From Rhizobiaceae bacterium (GTDB lineage Bacteria; Pseudomonadota; Alphaproteobacteria; Rhizobiales; Rhizobiaceae): a stretch of 51,807 nucleotides of DNA. Location of the stretch: the NCBI GenBank assembly GCA_029212415.1, contig JARGOF010000006.1, forward strand, positions 1 to 51,807. The letters are read 5' to 3'. The first letter of the stretch is position 1, and each line of letters starts with the position of its first letter. Of the stretch, positions 34,701 to 41,707 are shown piece after piece. Made by a program: the position numbers and the translations under genes. The notes beneath the pieces are model-generated. The model was not told where the DNA came from. It saw nothing but the letters and a program-made list of their open reading frames with translations, and ran no database searches.

Positions 34701-35071
34701 TGCTCAGAAATGGAGCAGCGTTCGATGACGAGCGGCAAAACGCTCCAGCGAGTTGGGAAGTAGGGTAAAGCGGCCTTCAGGGTGGTTGTGACTGCATCGC
34801 CAAATAATGTTGCGGCTTGGTCCCGAACAGGTTTTGGTGCGCCGAACAGGCAGGCAAGCGCTAGTGCCAAGCTTGATTTGCCACCCCCGTAGGGACCTGT
34901 CCATGTGAAAGCGCCTTGTTCCGTGTCGGCCACATGCGCGGCCATGAAGGTTAGTGTGGCTTGAAACGATGGCGGACAATAGAAGCCGTCAATAGCCGTG
35001 ACGGAGGCAAAATCGGAATCGATCCGTACTGAACGACGAAATCTCGGAGCGATTGTCACAGGGTCGTTCAT
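31778..35071 (-). CDS. sspC: large P-loop ATPase of the phosphorothioation operon (SspC type)
   Basis: A 1097-residue cytosolic ATPase. Walker A is GPYGGGKS (59-66) and Walker B LLLILDELGRG (153-163); the rest is helical without a recognised nuclease motif. The size and position between an SspB-like and an SspD-like gene fit SspC, the ATPase needed for single-strand phosphorothioation. It overlaps both neighbours by ATGA. P-loop proteins of BREX (BrxC) and DISARM loci look similar at the N-terminus, but neither partner set is present here. The start at 35071 is fixed by the overlap with sspB. Confidence 0.78.
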   Translation of the reverse strand: MNDPVTIAPRFRRSVRIDSDFASVTAIDGFYCPPSFQATLTFMAAHVADTEQGAFTWTGPYGGGKSSLALALACLFGAPKPVRDQAATLFGDAVTTTLKAALPYFPTRWSVLPLVIERCSISEQLAEVLELPADASSAAIIKEIQRRSKDRGLLLILDELGRGLEAAADGEGDIHLLQDIAELASRSQGKLIILGILHQAFEAYAERLSHKARDSWAKIQGRFVDISISVSLEETIELVGEALGHQRAARKVLPLAEACVDHLRPVRSKSDAKRMAGKLARTAPLHPFTACLLGPLSRKRFGQNQRSIFSFLSSAEPFGLQDALTGEALDSTYPPYLLWSYLQANFEPAILSSPDGRRWALAHDVIERAIARGAGDTELKVLKTIAVLDLLKDRSGLATHPATVALALHETNRANVDNALARLERQSEIVFRKHAGIYVLYAGSDFDVEARLQEAIAEINELDLNLVRTLADLQPMLSKRHHDNTGAMRWFEMSIEPASELEALPSPKHPQDTVGRIVFPLPTQGETPDEAISAYERAIRSNKSYPLFIGHHPNAGKLLEVARELTGLSSLVNRFPELRGDPIARREIDSRIAEVRQKLEDNLHGLIGECVWYEGSNTPRRLTKRLLNEQLSSRADSIFSDAPDIRNELLNCSEPSSNAVSARTKLMKRMAMRAPEPNLGFEGKNYPAERGLYISLLQETGLHIDGEYRAPDQGNKLHPLWRRADTMLADAEHGIVTADEIIEAWGKDPIGLKAGLGPVFVVAYILSRRASVAVYGESVFQSNFNELCVEFLARNSKDIGLRRVEMEGFIGETLEELGGLLKLEAATEPLLVARTIIGEFDALVPWTARTQSLSPQTLQVREILKRANDPNKLLFDDLPRLTEPLPDGQFDPKATALLLRDALAEMRAAYPKVLDELKGLMLRELDVRGHGEDAFKNLRDRADNVRQIGGNLRLEAFVGRLTQFHGTREDMEGVASIAANKLPRDWNDGDRERAAVGIVELAASFLKTETMARVKGRKDRRHAFAVIIGKDSAPHSLFREFEVADIDRQDVEHLATIVDKVLSEADQQRREIILAALIEVTSKYIDSDREHRVGEKA

Positions 35072-36006
35072 GCGACCTCCTGCGTTTGTGGATAGGCAAG
35101 GGCGTCGCGGAGAATACTCCGTTCAAGGTCCACCGAGCGATTGCCACTGCGGATGATCTGCCGGAGCCCGGCTGTTTCCGACCAGACGAGTGTACCATTT
35201 GATACTTCTTCGAGCCGCTCGAGTCGTTCAACCATGTCTTCTTCATCGAGCAGAAAGACCCTGCCCGGAGATCGCGGTACATATGCCGCATTTTCGAAAG
35301 ACATCGTGTTTTGGGCAGGCGCAAAATTTCCCCAAAACTCATTGAGACAAAATAGAAATACGTTGTCGGGAAGGCTTGGTTTTCGTCCGCGCGAAAGCCG
35401 TGATCGTTGCTTGTCCATTGGGCGGATCAGCCCAAGTTCCGCAAGTATGGAATCTCCTGCATCGCTTGAGCCCCGGCCTCCGATATAAGTTCTGAGCAAA
35501 CATTGGAGATCGCGGTCGACAGTCGTAGGGGCCACCCGGCTCCATGAGCATTCTTGGGCAAGTGTAAGCAGGGCGGAAACGATATCTTGTCTGACAAAGC
35601 TACCACCTCGGAACTCGTTGAAGAGCCAATAAGCTGACGTCAGGCGCGTGCGAGCAGTTAAATGCCAATGGAGCAGCCAAAGAGATGAGTCTTCCTCAAG
35701 ATAAGGGTCGATCCCATCCTGACCAAAAAGCATGTCCCCTAGCCATGCAGTTGCGAGGCCCTCATCTGTTTCATTGAGGATTCCGGCACCGGCTGCCCAA
35801 TACCTTATCGCACCCACCATGTTTCGACCGACGCCAAAGCGCGCGATGGACTCCGGATCGCGAAATACATGGATGGCATCCTTGGGCGAGGGTGCGCTGC
35901 TGACGGCTCGATAAGCTTTTTGCAGCCACCCGTAGCGCAAGGGAAATGTCTCATGACCCGAGAAACATGGGTGATACCGATCGCTTTTTAGTTCCTGAAC
36001 ACTCAT
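35068..36006 (-). CDS. sspB: DUF4007-type protein (SspB position)
   Basis: A 312-residue protein. The N-terminus has the DUF4007 pattern HPCFSGHETFPLRYGWLQK (12-30) and the later FGVGRNMVGAIRYWA. DUF4007 proteins accompany DndC-like and ATPase genes in phosphorothioation loci and, as I recall, include SspB, a nickase that makes the strand break for sulphur insertion. The ATG at 36006 follows AGGAGG at a four-base spacing, so it is preferred to the longer frame. It is the first gene of the leftward operon, with the desulfurase gene divergent 76 bases away. Nickase active residues were not identified by eye. Confidence 0.75.
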   Translation of the reverse strand: MSVQELKSDRYHPCFSGHETFPLRYGWLQKAYRAVSSAPSPKDAIHVFRDPESIARFGVGRNMVGAIRYWAAGAGILNETDEGLATAWLGDMLFGQDGIDPYLEEDSSLWLLHWHLTARTRLTSAYWLFNEFRGGSFVRQDIVSALLTLAQECSWSRVAPTTVDRDLQCLLRTYIGGRGSSDAGDSILAELGLIRPMDKQRSRLSRGRKPSLPDNVFLFCLNEFWGNFAPAQNTMSFENAAYVPRSPGRVFLLDEEDMVERLERLEEVSNGTLVWSETAGLRQIIRSGNRSVDLERSILRDALAYPQTQEVA

Positions 36007-36026
36007 TTTGCCTCCTGGGGATGTCA

Positions 36027-36057
36027 TCCAGTACGAAAAGCTATACAAGGTACTGGA
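36027..36057. repeat. inverted repeat in the sspB-sspA divergent promoter region
   Basis: TCCAGTAC (36027-36034) and GTACTGGA (36050-36057) are perfect eight-base inverted arms separated by 15 bases, midway between the two divergent starts. It may be a regulator's operator or a self-recognition site. Confidence 0.5.
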
Positions 36058-36082
36058 GAAATCGTCCAGCACTGAGGGCTAC

Positions 36083-37222
36083 ATGCGAGTTGGAGACACA
36101 ATTTATCTCGATTATCAGGCGGCGACCCCGTTGGATGAACGCGTCCTGCAGGTGATGCAGACAGCGTACGCGACGCTTTTTGCCAATCCGCACGCGGCTG
36201 ATCATTTGCTCGGTTGGCAAGCGGCAGCCGCCATTGACACCGCCGCTGCTCAGATTGCCGCCGTTTTCAGTCTGCAAGCTGATGATGTGATTTTCACGTC
36301 AGGCGCGAGCGAGGCAAATGCGATGGCGCTGAACACGGCGAAGGCGATCGCCTCCCAAACGGGACGTAACGAGGTTCTAATCGGCGCGGCGGATCACGGG
36401 TCTGTCCGCAATGAGGCGGACAGTAGTGGTTTGACCGTGAAGCGCATCTCACTCGATGGGCGGGGAGCTCCGGATCCCAATCACCTGCGAGCAACGATAG
36501 GCGATGCCACGGCGCTTGTTTCTGTGGTTGGTGTCAACAATGAAAATGGAGCCATCGCCGATCTAGGTGTGATGGCAGCCATCTGCAAATCTCATGGTGT
36601 TCCCTTCCATGCGGACCTTGCTCAGGCTCCGCTCGCGATGAATGTCGATCTGCTTGGCCTAGATATCACGCTTGCGACGGTCTCCGCGCACAAGCTTTAT
36701 GGACCGAAAGGTGTTGGGGCGCTTCTTGTGGGTCCCGGCGCCTCTGAGTTGATCAGGCCGGTTATCGTCGGAGCCGGTCAGCAGGGTGGGCGGCGCGGAG
36801 GCACGATGCCTACTGAGCTGATAATGGGGTTCGGCGAGGCTTGCCGGCTCGTTTCGATTGATGGACCGGCTGAGCGCGAGCGTGTATCGTCACTAAGAAA
36901 TCGATTTGTCAAAATACTTGAGGAAAAACAGCTTGCTAGCTTAGTCGGAGAGTGGGAAGATCGACACCCTGGCAATGCGCTCATGCATTTCTACGGGCAG
37001 AATGCAGCCGACCTCTTGGCTCGCCTGCAGCCCCACATTGCCGCATCGACGCAGTCTGCTTGCGCGTCTGGAACGATTGGACCCTCGCATGTTTTGAATG
37101 CCATGGGAATAGATCGTGAAGCTGCGTCGGAGTGCATAAGATTTAGTTTCGGCCGGTTCTCTGATGATAGTCAGGTTGATCGCGCGATAGATTATTTAGG
37201 TGAGGCAATAGTTATGAGTTAG
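36083..37222 (+). CDS. sspA: cysteine desulfurase (SspA/DndA/IscS type)
   Basis: A 379-residue PLP enzyme of the NifS/IscS class: YLDYQAATP near the start, GASEANAMAL, the PLP lysine K204 in SAHKLYGPKG, and catalytic Cys327 in STQSACASG. It takes sulphur from cysteine as a persulphide and would pass it to the SspD-like protein for insertion in the DNA backbone. Placement apart from isc or suf genes and divergent from sspB-sspC-sspD supports a dedicated role. The ATG at 36083 follows GAGGG; the open frame begins 25 codons earlier with TTG and is rejected. No other iron-sulphur assembly genes lie nearby. Confidence 0.88.
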   Translation: MRVGDTIYLDYQAATPLDERVLQVMQTAYATLFANPHAADHLLGWQAAAAIDTAAAQIAAVFSLQADDVIFTSGASEANAMALNTAKAIASQTGRNEVLIGAADHGSVRNEADSSGLTVKRISLDGRGAPDPNHLRATIGDATALVSVVGVNNENGAIADLGVMAAICKSHGVPFHADLAQAPLAMNVDLLGLDITLATVSAHKLYGPKGVGALLVGPGASELIRPVIVGAGQQGGRRGGTMPTELIMGFGEACRLVSIDGPAERERVSSLRNRFVKILEEKQLASLVGEWEDRHPGNALMHFYGQNAADLLARLQPHIAASTQSACASGTIGPSHVLNAMGIDREAASECIRFSFGRFSDDSQVDRAIDYLGEAIVMS

Positions 37223-37323
37223 AGTATCAGATTCTCACTGTTTACGTGGTGAGTATCGAAGCCGCTCTCAGATTAAACAATGATTCAATACAAATATCGA
37301 AGCATTCAAGATACATAGTAGCA

Positions 37324-38208
37324 ATGAAAGATATCACTAGCGAAGAACTCTTCGCGCTCGTTTGGGAAAAGACTACTCAAGAAGTGGCAAAGGACTTCGG
37401 CGTGTCAGACGTAGCGATCGCCAAGTTGTGCGCGCGGCTTCAGGTTCCGAAGCCGCCGCGTGGATATTGGGCTCGAGTAAGTTCGGGACAGACGCCGCGA
37501 CGTCCCCCCTTGGCTGCCTTCAGAGAGGAGGTTGATCGCAAGCGACGTGAAGCTATACGCGCCAAATCTGCGGGATTGTTATCGAAGCTACAGCAACAGT
37601 TTTACCAAGATGCATTGTCTGATCTTAAGCGCCAAAGTGTTCGGATAGACGCTGCTGAAATACAGGCGGGCAGATTGCCCGATCTTGCTCCAGACTTTGC
37701 CTCTCAAATCTTGCTCCTTATTCAGAGTCGAGGACATGCGTGGGTCAAGGCCGGGGCCGTGGAAACGCGGTGGAACCATTCGGTCCAAGCAAGCGCATCG
37801 AAGCTCGTCGAAAAGCTCTTGCCGATGGCACGCCCGCAGCTGTTGATGTTCGAGAGCGAAGGAAATCAAAACTGGTACAGGGCGAGTGGTCCAGCGGTAT
37901 TCATACGTTTGACGGTACCGTTACAGGAACAGATTGCGTCACTTGTTCGACTTGTCCGAGAACACGAGCTACGTCACATCGTTGTGCCCTTGATAGCGTG
38001 CGATCATGCCTGGTCCGCTCTTCACGTCCATGGCCCGGAGACCCATCTTCTTCTGGAGAGCACCTTGTGCGTATCGAGAACTGAAATTTGGGTTGAAGCG
38101 ACACGAAGGGCTTGGCGGGAGGAAGACCCGCCGGAGCACATCGTGACCGGTAAACTGAGCTTGCAGGCGATCATGCCCATAGACTACATGCCGGTCAGAG
38201 AGGTGTGA
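37324..38208 (+). CDS. helix-turn-helix protein of unknown function near the defence locus
   Basis: A 294-residue protein. The N-terminus (about residues 5-50) has the segment ELFALVWEKTTQEVAKDFG, then VSDVAIAKLCARL and KPPRGYWARV, a helix-turn-helix module that recurs in uncharacterised genes of genomic islands. The remainder is helical and then mixed, with no recognised catalytic motif. The start at 37324 is chosen because the domain begins there; the longer frame to 37246 overlaps nothing but has no site. It ends with TGA at 38206-38208, and the same frame stays open for a further 157 codons to 38679, so this may be the first part of an interrupted gene. It is co-directional with the desulfurase. 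Confidence 0.65.
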   Translation: MKDITSEELFALVWEKTTQEVAKDFGVSDVAIAKLCARLQVPKPPRGYWARVSSGQTPRRPPLAAFREEVDRKRREAIRAKSAGLLSKLQQQFYQDALSDLKRQSVRIDAAEIQAGRLPDLAPDFASQILLLIQSRGHAWVKAGAVETRWNHSVQASASKLVEKLLPMARPQLLMFESEGNQNWYRASGPAVFIRLTVPLQEQIASLVRLVREHELRHIVVPLIACDHAWSALHVHGPETHLLLESTLCVSRTEIWVEATRRAWREEDPPEHIVTGKLSLQAIMPIDYMPVREV

Positions 38209-38679
38209 TTCTCCCCCGCAATTTCGAGAGCATCAGCGAAGCCGTATTTTGAGCGTCTTCAAGCCCTGCTGGAACTCGATCGCGTCCACGAAATGATATC
38301 TCATTCGGCGTATGGAATGGAGCGAGAAATTCCTGATCAGAAACTCGCGCTGGCGGACAAAATTTGGTTTGGCAAGGAAAGTCCATTTCGAGCGGCGCGA
38401 GAAGCGTGGAGGCATTTGCAGGACGAGTTGGAGCAATGGGAAAAGGAACTCGAAGCTGAGCGATCCGCATTGGCTCAGTCCATATTGGGCATCGGAGTGG
38501 GAGATATCGTAGCCGCCGAGAATAGCGGACGTTTCCTGCGTTTGTCTGTGAATGACGTTAGCCTCGTCCCAAGCGAGAATGGTGCCACTTTTGTAGTTTA
38601 TGGCATACGTTTCAGAAAAGATGGTACCTTGGGTAAGCAGCGCGATACTCTCTACCTGCGCTTTGAGGGCGGGAGATAG
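38209..38679 (+). pseudogene. in-frame continuation after TGA, probable 3' part of a split gene
   Basis: The frame continues from the preceding TGA with no further stop for about 156 codons, giving ISRASAKPYFERLQALLELD, then a helical region (KAAREAWRHLQDELEQWEKE-like) and a beta-rich end ending in EGGR. The first ATG is at 38293 and lacks a ribosome binding site. Either a nonsense change separated this from 37324-38208, or it is an independent 128-residue protein from 38293. No family was recognised. Confidence 0.45.
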
Positions 38680-38956
38680 CAGCTCAAACGTTTTTCTCGA
38701 TTTCGTTATGATGGCTTTTTATGCGACTGCTTGGAAAAGTCCCTGCTGATATCGACGGTTACGGGGCCATGATTTGGACTTGTATAGAGGGCAAAGGGCG
38801 ATAGCGGAAGGTTCCACTAACCTGAGCAAGAGTCATCTAGTTGCCCAGTTTTGACATGGATTTGACATTGGGATCCTAACCCCTTGATTTCATTGGTTCT
38901 GTATCGGAATCGTAAGCCTGAGCTCAGCGGGGCGTCCTTAGAGCAGCGGAGTTGGC
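38680..38956. other. short intergenic stretch before the integrase
   Basis: Nothing was recognised. The stretch separates the rightward split gene from the leftward recombinase gene, so it lies at the 3' ends of both. Confidence 0.5.
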
Positions 38957-40050
38957 TCAGGATTTGGCCACAAATCGGATGTGCTCTTCCTCCGTAAATT
39001 GCACTTCTGTTTGAAGATTTTGCAGACTTTCAGGCTTGAGGTGAGTGCAGCGGCGCAGCATTTTCCAGTCCTTGTAGCCAGTAACGAGTGCAACCTTTTC
39101 GATCGTCAGGCCAGCTTCAAAAAGACGACTTGTGGCCTCGTGCCTTAGGTCGTAAAAATGCAGGTCATCGATCCCAAGAACATCTCGCCCGCGCTGGAAT
39201 GCCGTTCCTGCCGATTTGTGGTGGTAGGGAAATACGCGCCCTTTGCCGCCCGTAAGGATTTTCTGCTCAAGCAATAGCTGCCAAGCGTTAAAACCGGTCA
39301 GGTTGAGGAGAGGGACCTTTTGATCGTTTCCATCCTTGTGGCGCGGGTCTTTGCGATCCCTGACCACAACTAGCTTCTTTTTTAGGTCAACGTCAGACCA
39401 ATCGATCTTGAAGATTTCTTCCAATCGCATGGCAGTCGCAATGGCAAATCTGATAACGCGTCCCATTGGGATGATCATATTAGTTTTGTTGTCGAAATAT
39501 TCCAGTAGTTCGGCAATCTCATCATCACTTGGGCGGCGATCCCTTTCGTTCGAACGGCCAATCAAGCCCAGACGCGATAGGGCTATTCTGGCAAGTTTGA
39601 GGTTTTCCGTGTTCACGTTGATACAGTGAACAGCGGCTGCGTGAGTGAGAATGGTGTGCAAATATGAAAGGTCGACGGAGAGTGTGACGGGCCCCGCGCA
39701 CTGCTCGGCGCGCTTTTTACCGAAGCTGATTATGCTTGACCGGTCGAGGTTTGATATCCGTGTTGCTCCAAGTTCGCGCTTTAGCGCTTCCAGAACAGCG
39801 CGCTTGGATCTACGAATTGGTTTTCCGACCTTCAGGAGGTCCTCAATATGCAGATCAATCAGGTCAGCAATGATTTTACTTTACCAACTTTTCTGGATCT
39901 TGGTTCGCAACCCATGTCGATAAGCCGTTCGGTTTCGGACACCCATTCACCGCCACGTGTCTTAAGACGAAGCGTGCGGAAAGCATATTTTCCCTTTCGA
40001 CGAACTTGCGCTCTCCAGGTTCCCTGTTTACTGCAGACTATTGTTGCCAT
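38957..40050 (-). pseudogene. tyrosine recombinase (integrase), frameshifted and lacking the catalytic Tyr
   Basis: The N-terminal part starts MATIVCSKQGTWRAQVRRKG (ATG at 40050, AAGGA upstream) and runs to about 39878, where one extra base in AAAA shifts the frame. The next frame continues with ADLIDLHIEDLLK and the core and catalytic domains: Arg in TAMRLEEIF, DLRHE near the C-terminus. The position of the nucleophile reads MLRRCTHL, with TGC (39049-39047) where TAC/TAT for Tyr is expected. It sits just upstream of the right attachment site in dusA and points into the island, the usual place for a dusA-element integrase. It is inactive by two criteria. Confidence 0.85.
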
Positions 40051-40180
40051 CCGTGCAGTCCTTTCAATCCCTGCAAATTCCGTGCACATAGAGATCAAAC
40101 AAGGTGCGAAATCGTGCAATTTGGTTCAATTTAGTGCACGCTGTTCTTGTCGCGATCTATCTGAAAGATGACATAAAGAA

Positions 40181-41170
40181 TTGAAAAATATAGAAAAAAT
40201 TTTCTCCGTTGCTCCCATGATGGACTGGACGGATCGCCATTGCCGGTATCTGCACCGCCTGTTGACCAAGCACGCGCTGCTTTACACGGAGATGGTGGTC
40301 GCCGATGCGGTCATTCACGGGGACCGCGAGCGTTTGATTGGATTTGATCCTTCGGAACATCCCGTAGCGCTGCAATTGGGTGGTTCGGATCCTTTGAAAA
40401 TGGCCGAGGCTGCGCGCATTGCTGCACAGATGGGCTATGACGAGATCAACATGAATGTCGGATGTCCCTCTGACCGGGTCAAATCCGGCCGGTTTGGCGC
40501 CTGCCTGATGCAGGAACCGGGACTTGTCGCAACCTGTGTTGAGGCGATGAAAGCCGCCGTGGAAATTCCGGTGACAGTCAAATGCCGTATCGGTGTCGAT
40601 GATCAGGATCCGGAACTGGCTCTTGATGCCATGGCAACCAGCGTCTTTGATGCCGGAGCGGATGCCCTTTGGGTGCATGCCCGAAAGGCATGGCTGCAGG
40701 GGCTCAGCCCCAAGGAAAACCGCGATGTGCCGCCGTTGGATTATGATCGCGTATTTCGGCTGAAGCAGAAATTTGCGAGTCAATTCATAGGGATCAATGG
40801 CGGTATTGAGACTTTGAATCAGGCGCTTGATCTGTTGCCCCATGTCGATGGGGTGATGCTGGGGCGCGCTGCCTATCACAATGCCAGCCTGCTGACAGAT
40901 GTGGACCATCTGTTCTACGGGGACGCGGTTTCAACGGTGGACTGGAATGGCGTGTGTGACGCGATGATGGACCATGCGCAAAGGCACATGGCAACAGGTG
41001 GCCGGCTGATCCATGTCACCCGGCACATGGTCGGCCTGTTTCATGGATTGCCGGGCGCCAGGCGTTTCCGGCAGATCCTGTCGAATGGCGCCAGCCAGCC
41101 CGGAGCCGGGCCAGAGATCATCAAAGAGGCCTTTGATGCCGTGCAACTGGAACCGGCCATGGTTGCCTGA
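40181..41170 (+). CDS. dusA: tRNA-dihydrouridine(20/20a) synthase DusA
   Basis: A 329-residue flavoenzyme that reduces uridine 20/20a in the tRNA D-loop with NADPH. Family segments: APMMDWTDRHCRY at the N-terminus, NVGCPSDRVKSGRFGACLM with the catalytic cysteine, VHARKAWLQGLSPKENR and GAYHNASLL-type motif near the end. The frame upstream is closed by TGA at 40169, leaving TTG at 40181 as the only early start; the first residues (MKNIEKIF) differ from the original MVEYQSHRF at 14768. An element-supplied 5' end therefore re-created the gene. Expression depends on the island's promoter region. Confidence 0.93.
   Translation: MKNIEKIFSVAPMMDWTDRHCRYLHRLLTKHALLYTEMVVADAVIHGDRERLIGFDPSEHPVALQLGGSDPLKMAEAARIAAQMGYDEINMNVGCPSDRVKSGRFGACLMQEPGLVATCVEAMKAAVEIPVTVKCRIGVDDQDPELALDAMATSVFDAGADALWVHARKAWLQGLSPKENRDVPPLDYDRVFRLKQKFASQFIGINGGIETLNQALDLLPHVDGVMLGRAAYHNASLLTDVDHLFYGDAVSTVDWNGVCDAMMDHAQRHMATGGRLIHVTRHMVGLFHGLPGARRFRQILSNGASQPGAGPEIIKEAFDAVQLEPAMVA
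40202..40232 (+). repeat. right attachment site of the dusA island
   Basis: This 31-base segment within the 5' end of dusA matches 14792-14822 at 29 positions with the perfect core ATGATGGACTGGACGG (40217-40232). From here the homology continues into the intact gene. Confidence 0.85.
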
Positions 41171-41319
41171 CAGAGCACAGAAAAAAGCACTTTTCCTGGC
41201 GCAGCGCCTTTCCCTTTCCCATCGTCAACATCTTCGGCGTTTACCTGGTGTGACTTTACCCAAATTTCCGTTCCTGAAAGGGTCGCAAGGGCGCAGTCAG
41301 TGACCAAAACGCCTCCTGA

Positions 41320-41667
41320 TCACGGCACAGCTGCCGTGACGATAACTTCGACGCGATACTTGTCACGCGCCAGAGGGACCTGTCCTGTTGCCCTTGCCGG
41401 CGGGTTTTCCTTGTCGACCCATTCATCCCAAACAGCGTTCATCGCATCGTAGTCGGCAATGTCTGCAAGCCATATGGTTGCATTGAGCAGGTTGGAGCGA
41501 GAGGTGCCGGCCAGCGCCAGGATGCGGTCGATTTCTGCCAATGCGTCCTGCATCTGTTCTCCGGCGCTCTCGCCTTTTCTGCCCACCACGCCTGACAGAT
41601 AGGCCACCCCATTATGGACGACAGCGTTGCTCATACGTGGGCGATCTTCGATTCTGGTAATGTTCAT
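41320..41667 (-). CDS. RidA/YjgF family protein
   Basis: A 115-residue protein of the RidA superfamily, with VAYLSGVVG near the N-terminus, an LLNATIWLADI segment and the closing ARDKYRVEVIVTAAVP; an Arg in PPARATGQV corresponds to the residue that binds carboxylate in deaminating members. RidA proteins hydrolyse reactive enamines or imines in the cytosol. It is the last gene of the leftward catabolic regulon, 40 bases after the kinase gene. It could protect against a reactive intermediate of the pathway, or catalyse a hydrolysis step. Confidence 0.87.
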   Translation of the reverse strand: MNITRIEDRPRMSNAVVHNGVAYLSGVVGRKGESAGEQMQDALAEIDRILALAGTSRSNLLNATIWLADIADYDAMNAVWDEWVDKENPPARATGQVPLARDKYRVEVIVTAAVP

Positions 41668-41707
41668 TCTTGCCTCTCTTGCAAATGTGTATTCGGGGAA
41701 ATAGGGC

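Larger units (their letters stand above)
14792..40232. mobile_element. genomic island integrated in the 5' end of dusA
   Basis: Direct repeats of the dusA 5' end bound about 25.4 kb. Inside are an uptake operon with a LacI regulator and kinase, IS110 and IS66 fragments, a DUF736 relic, a phosphorothioation-type defence locus, two uncharacterised genes and, next to the right repeat, a tyrosine recombinase gene facing inward. The element supplied a new 5' end that re-creates a full dusA. The recombinase is frameshifted and lacks the catalytic Tyr, so self-excision is unlikely. No conjugation genes other than the DUF736 relic were found; the element is either an integrative mobilisable remnant or a defence island carried by one. 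Confidence 0.82.

Noticed and set aside
31778-35071. BREX or DISARM assignment for the large P-loop ATPase
   Set aside because: No PglZ, BrxL, DrmB or methyltransferase partner lies next to it; the PAPS-reductase-type, DUF4007-type and cysteine desulfurase neighbours point to phosphorothioation.
37324-38679. Toxin-antitoxin pair
   Set aside because: The two parts share one frame broken by one TGA, and neither is of typical toxin or antitoxin size or family.
41320-41339. TCACGGCA/TGCCGTGA hairpin as a terminator between dusA and the RidA gene
   Set aside because: It lies inside the RidA coding end, has no T run and may be a coding coincidence.
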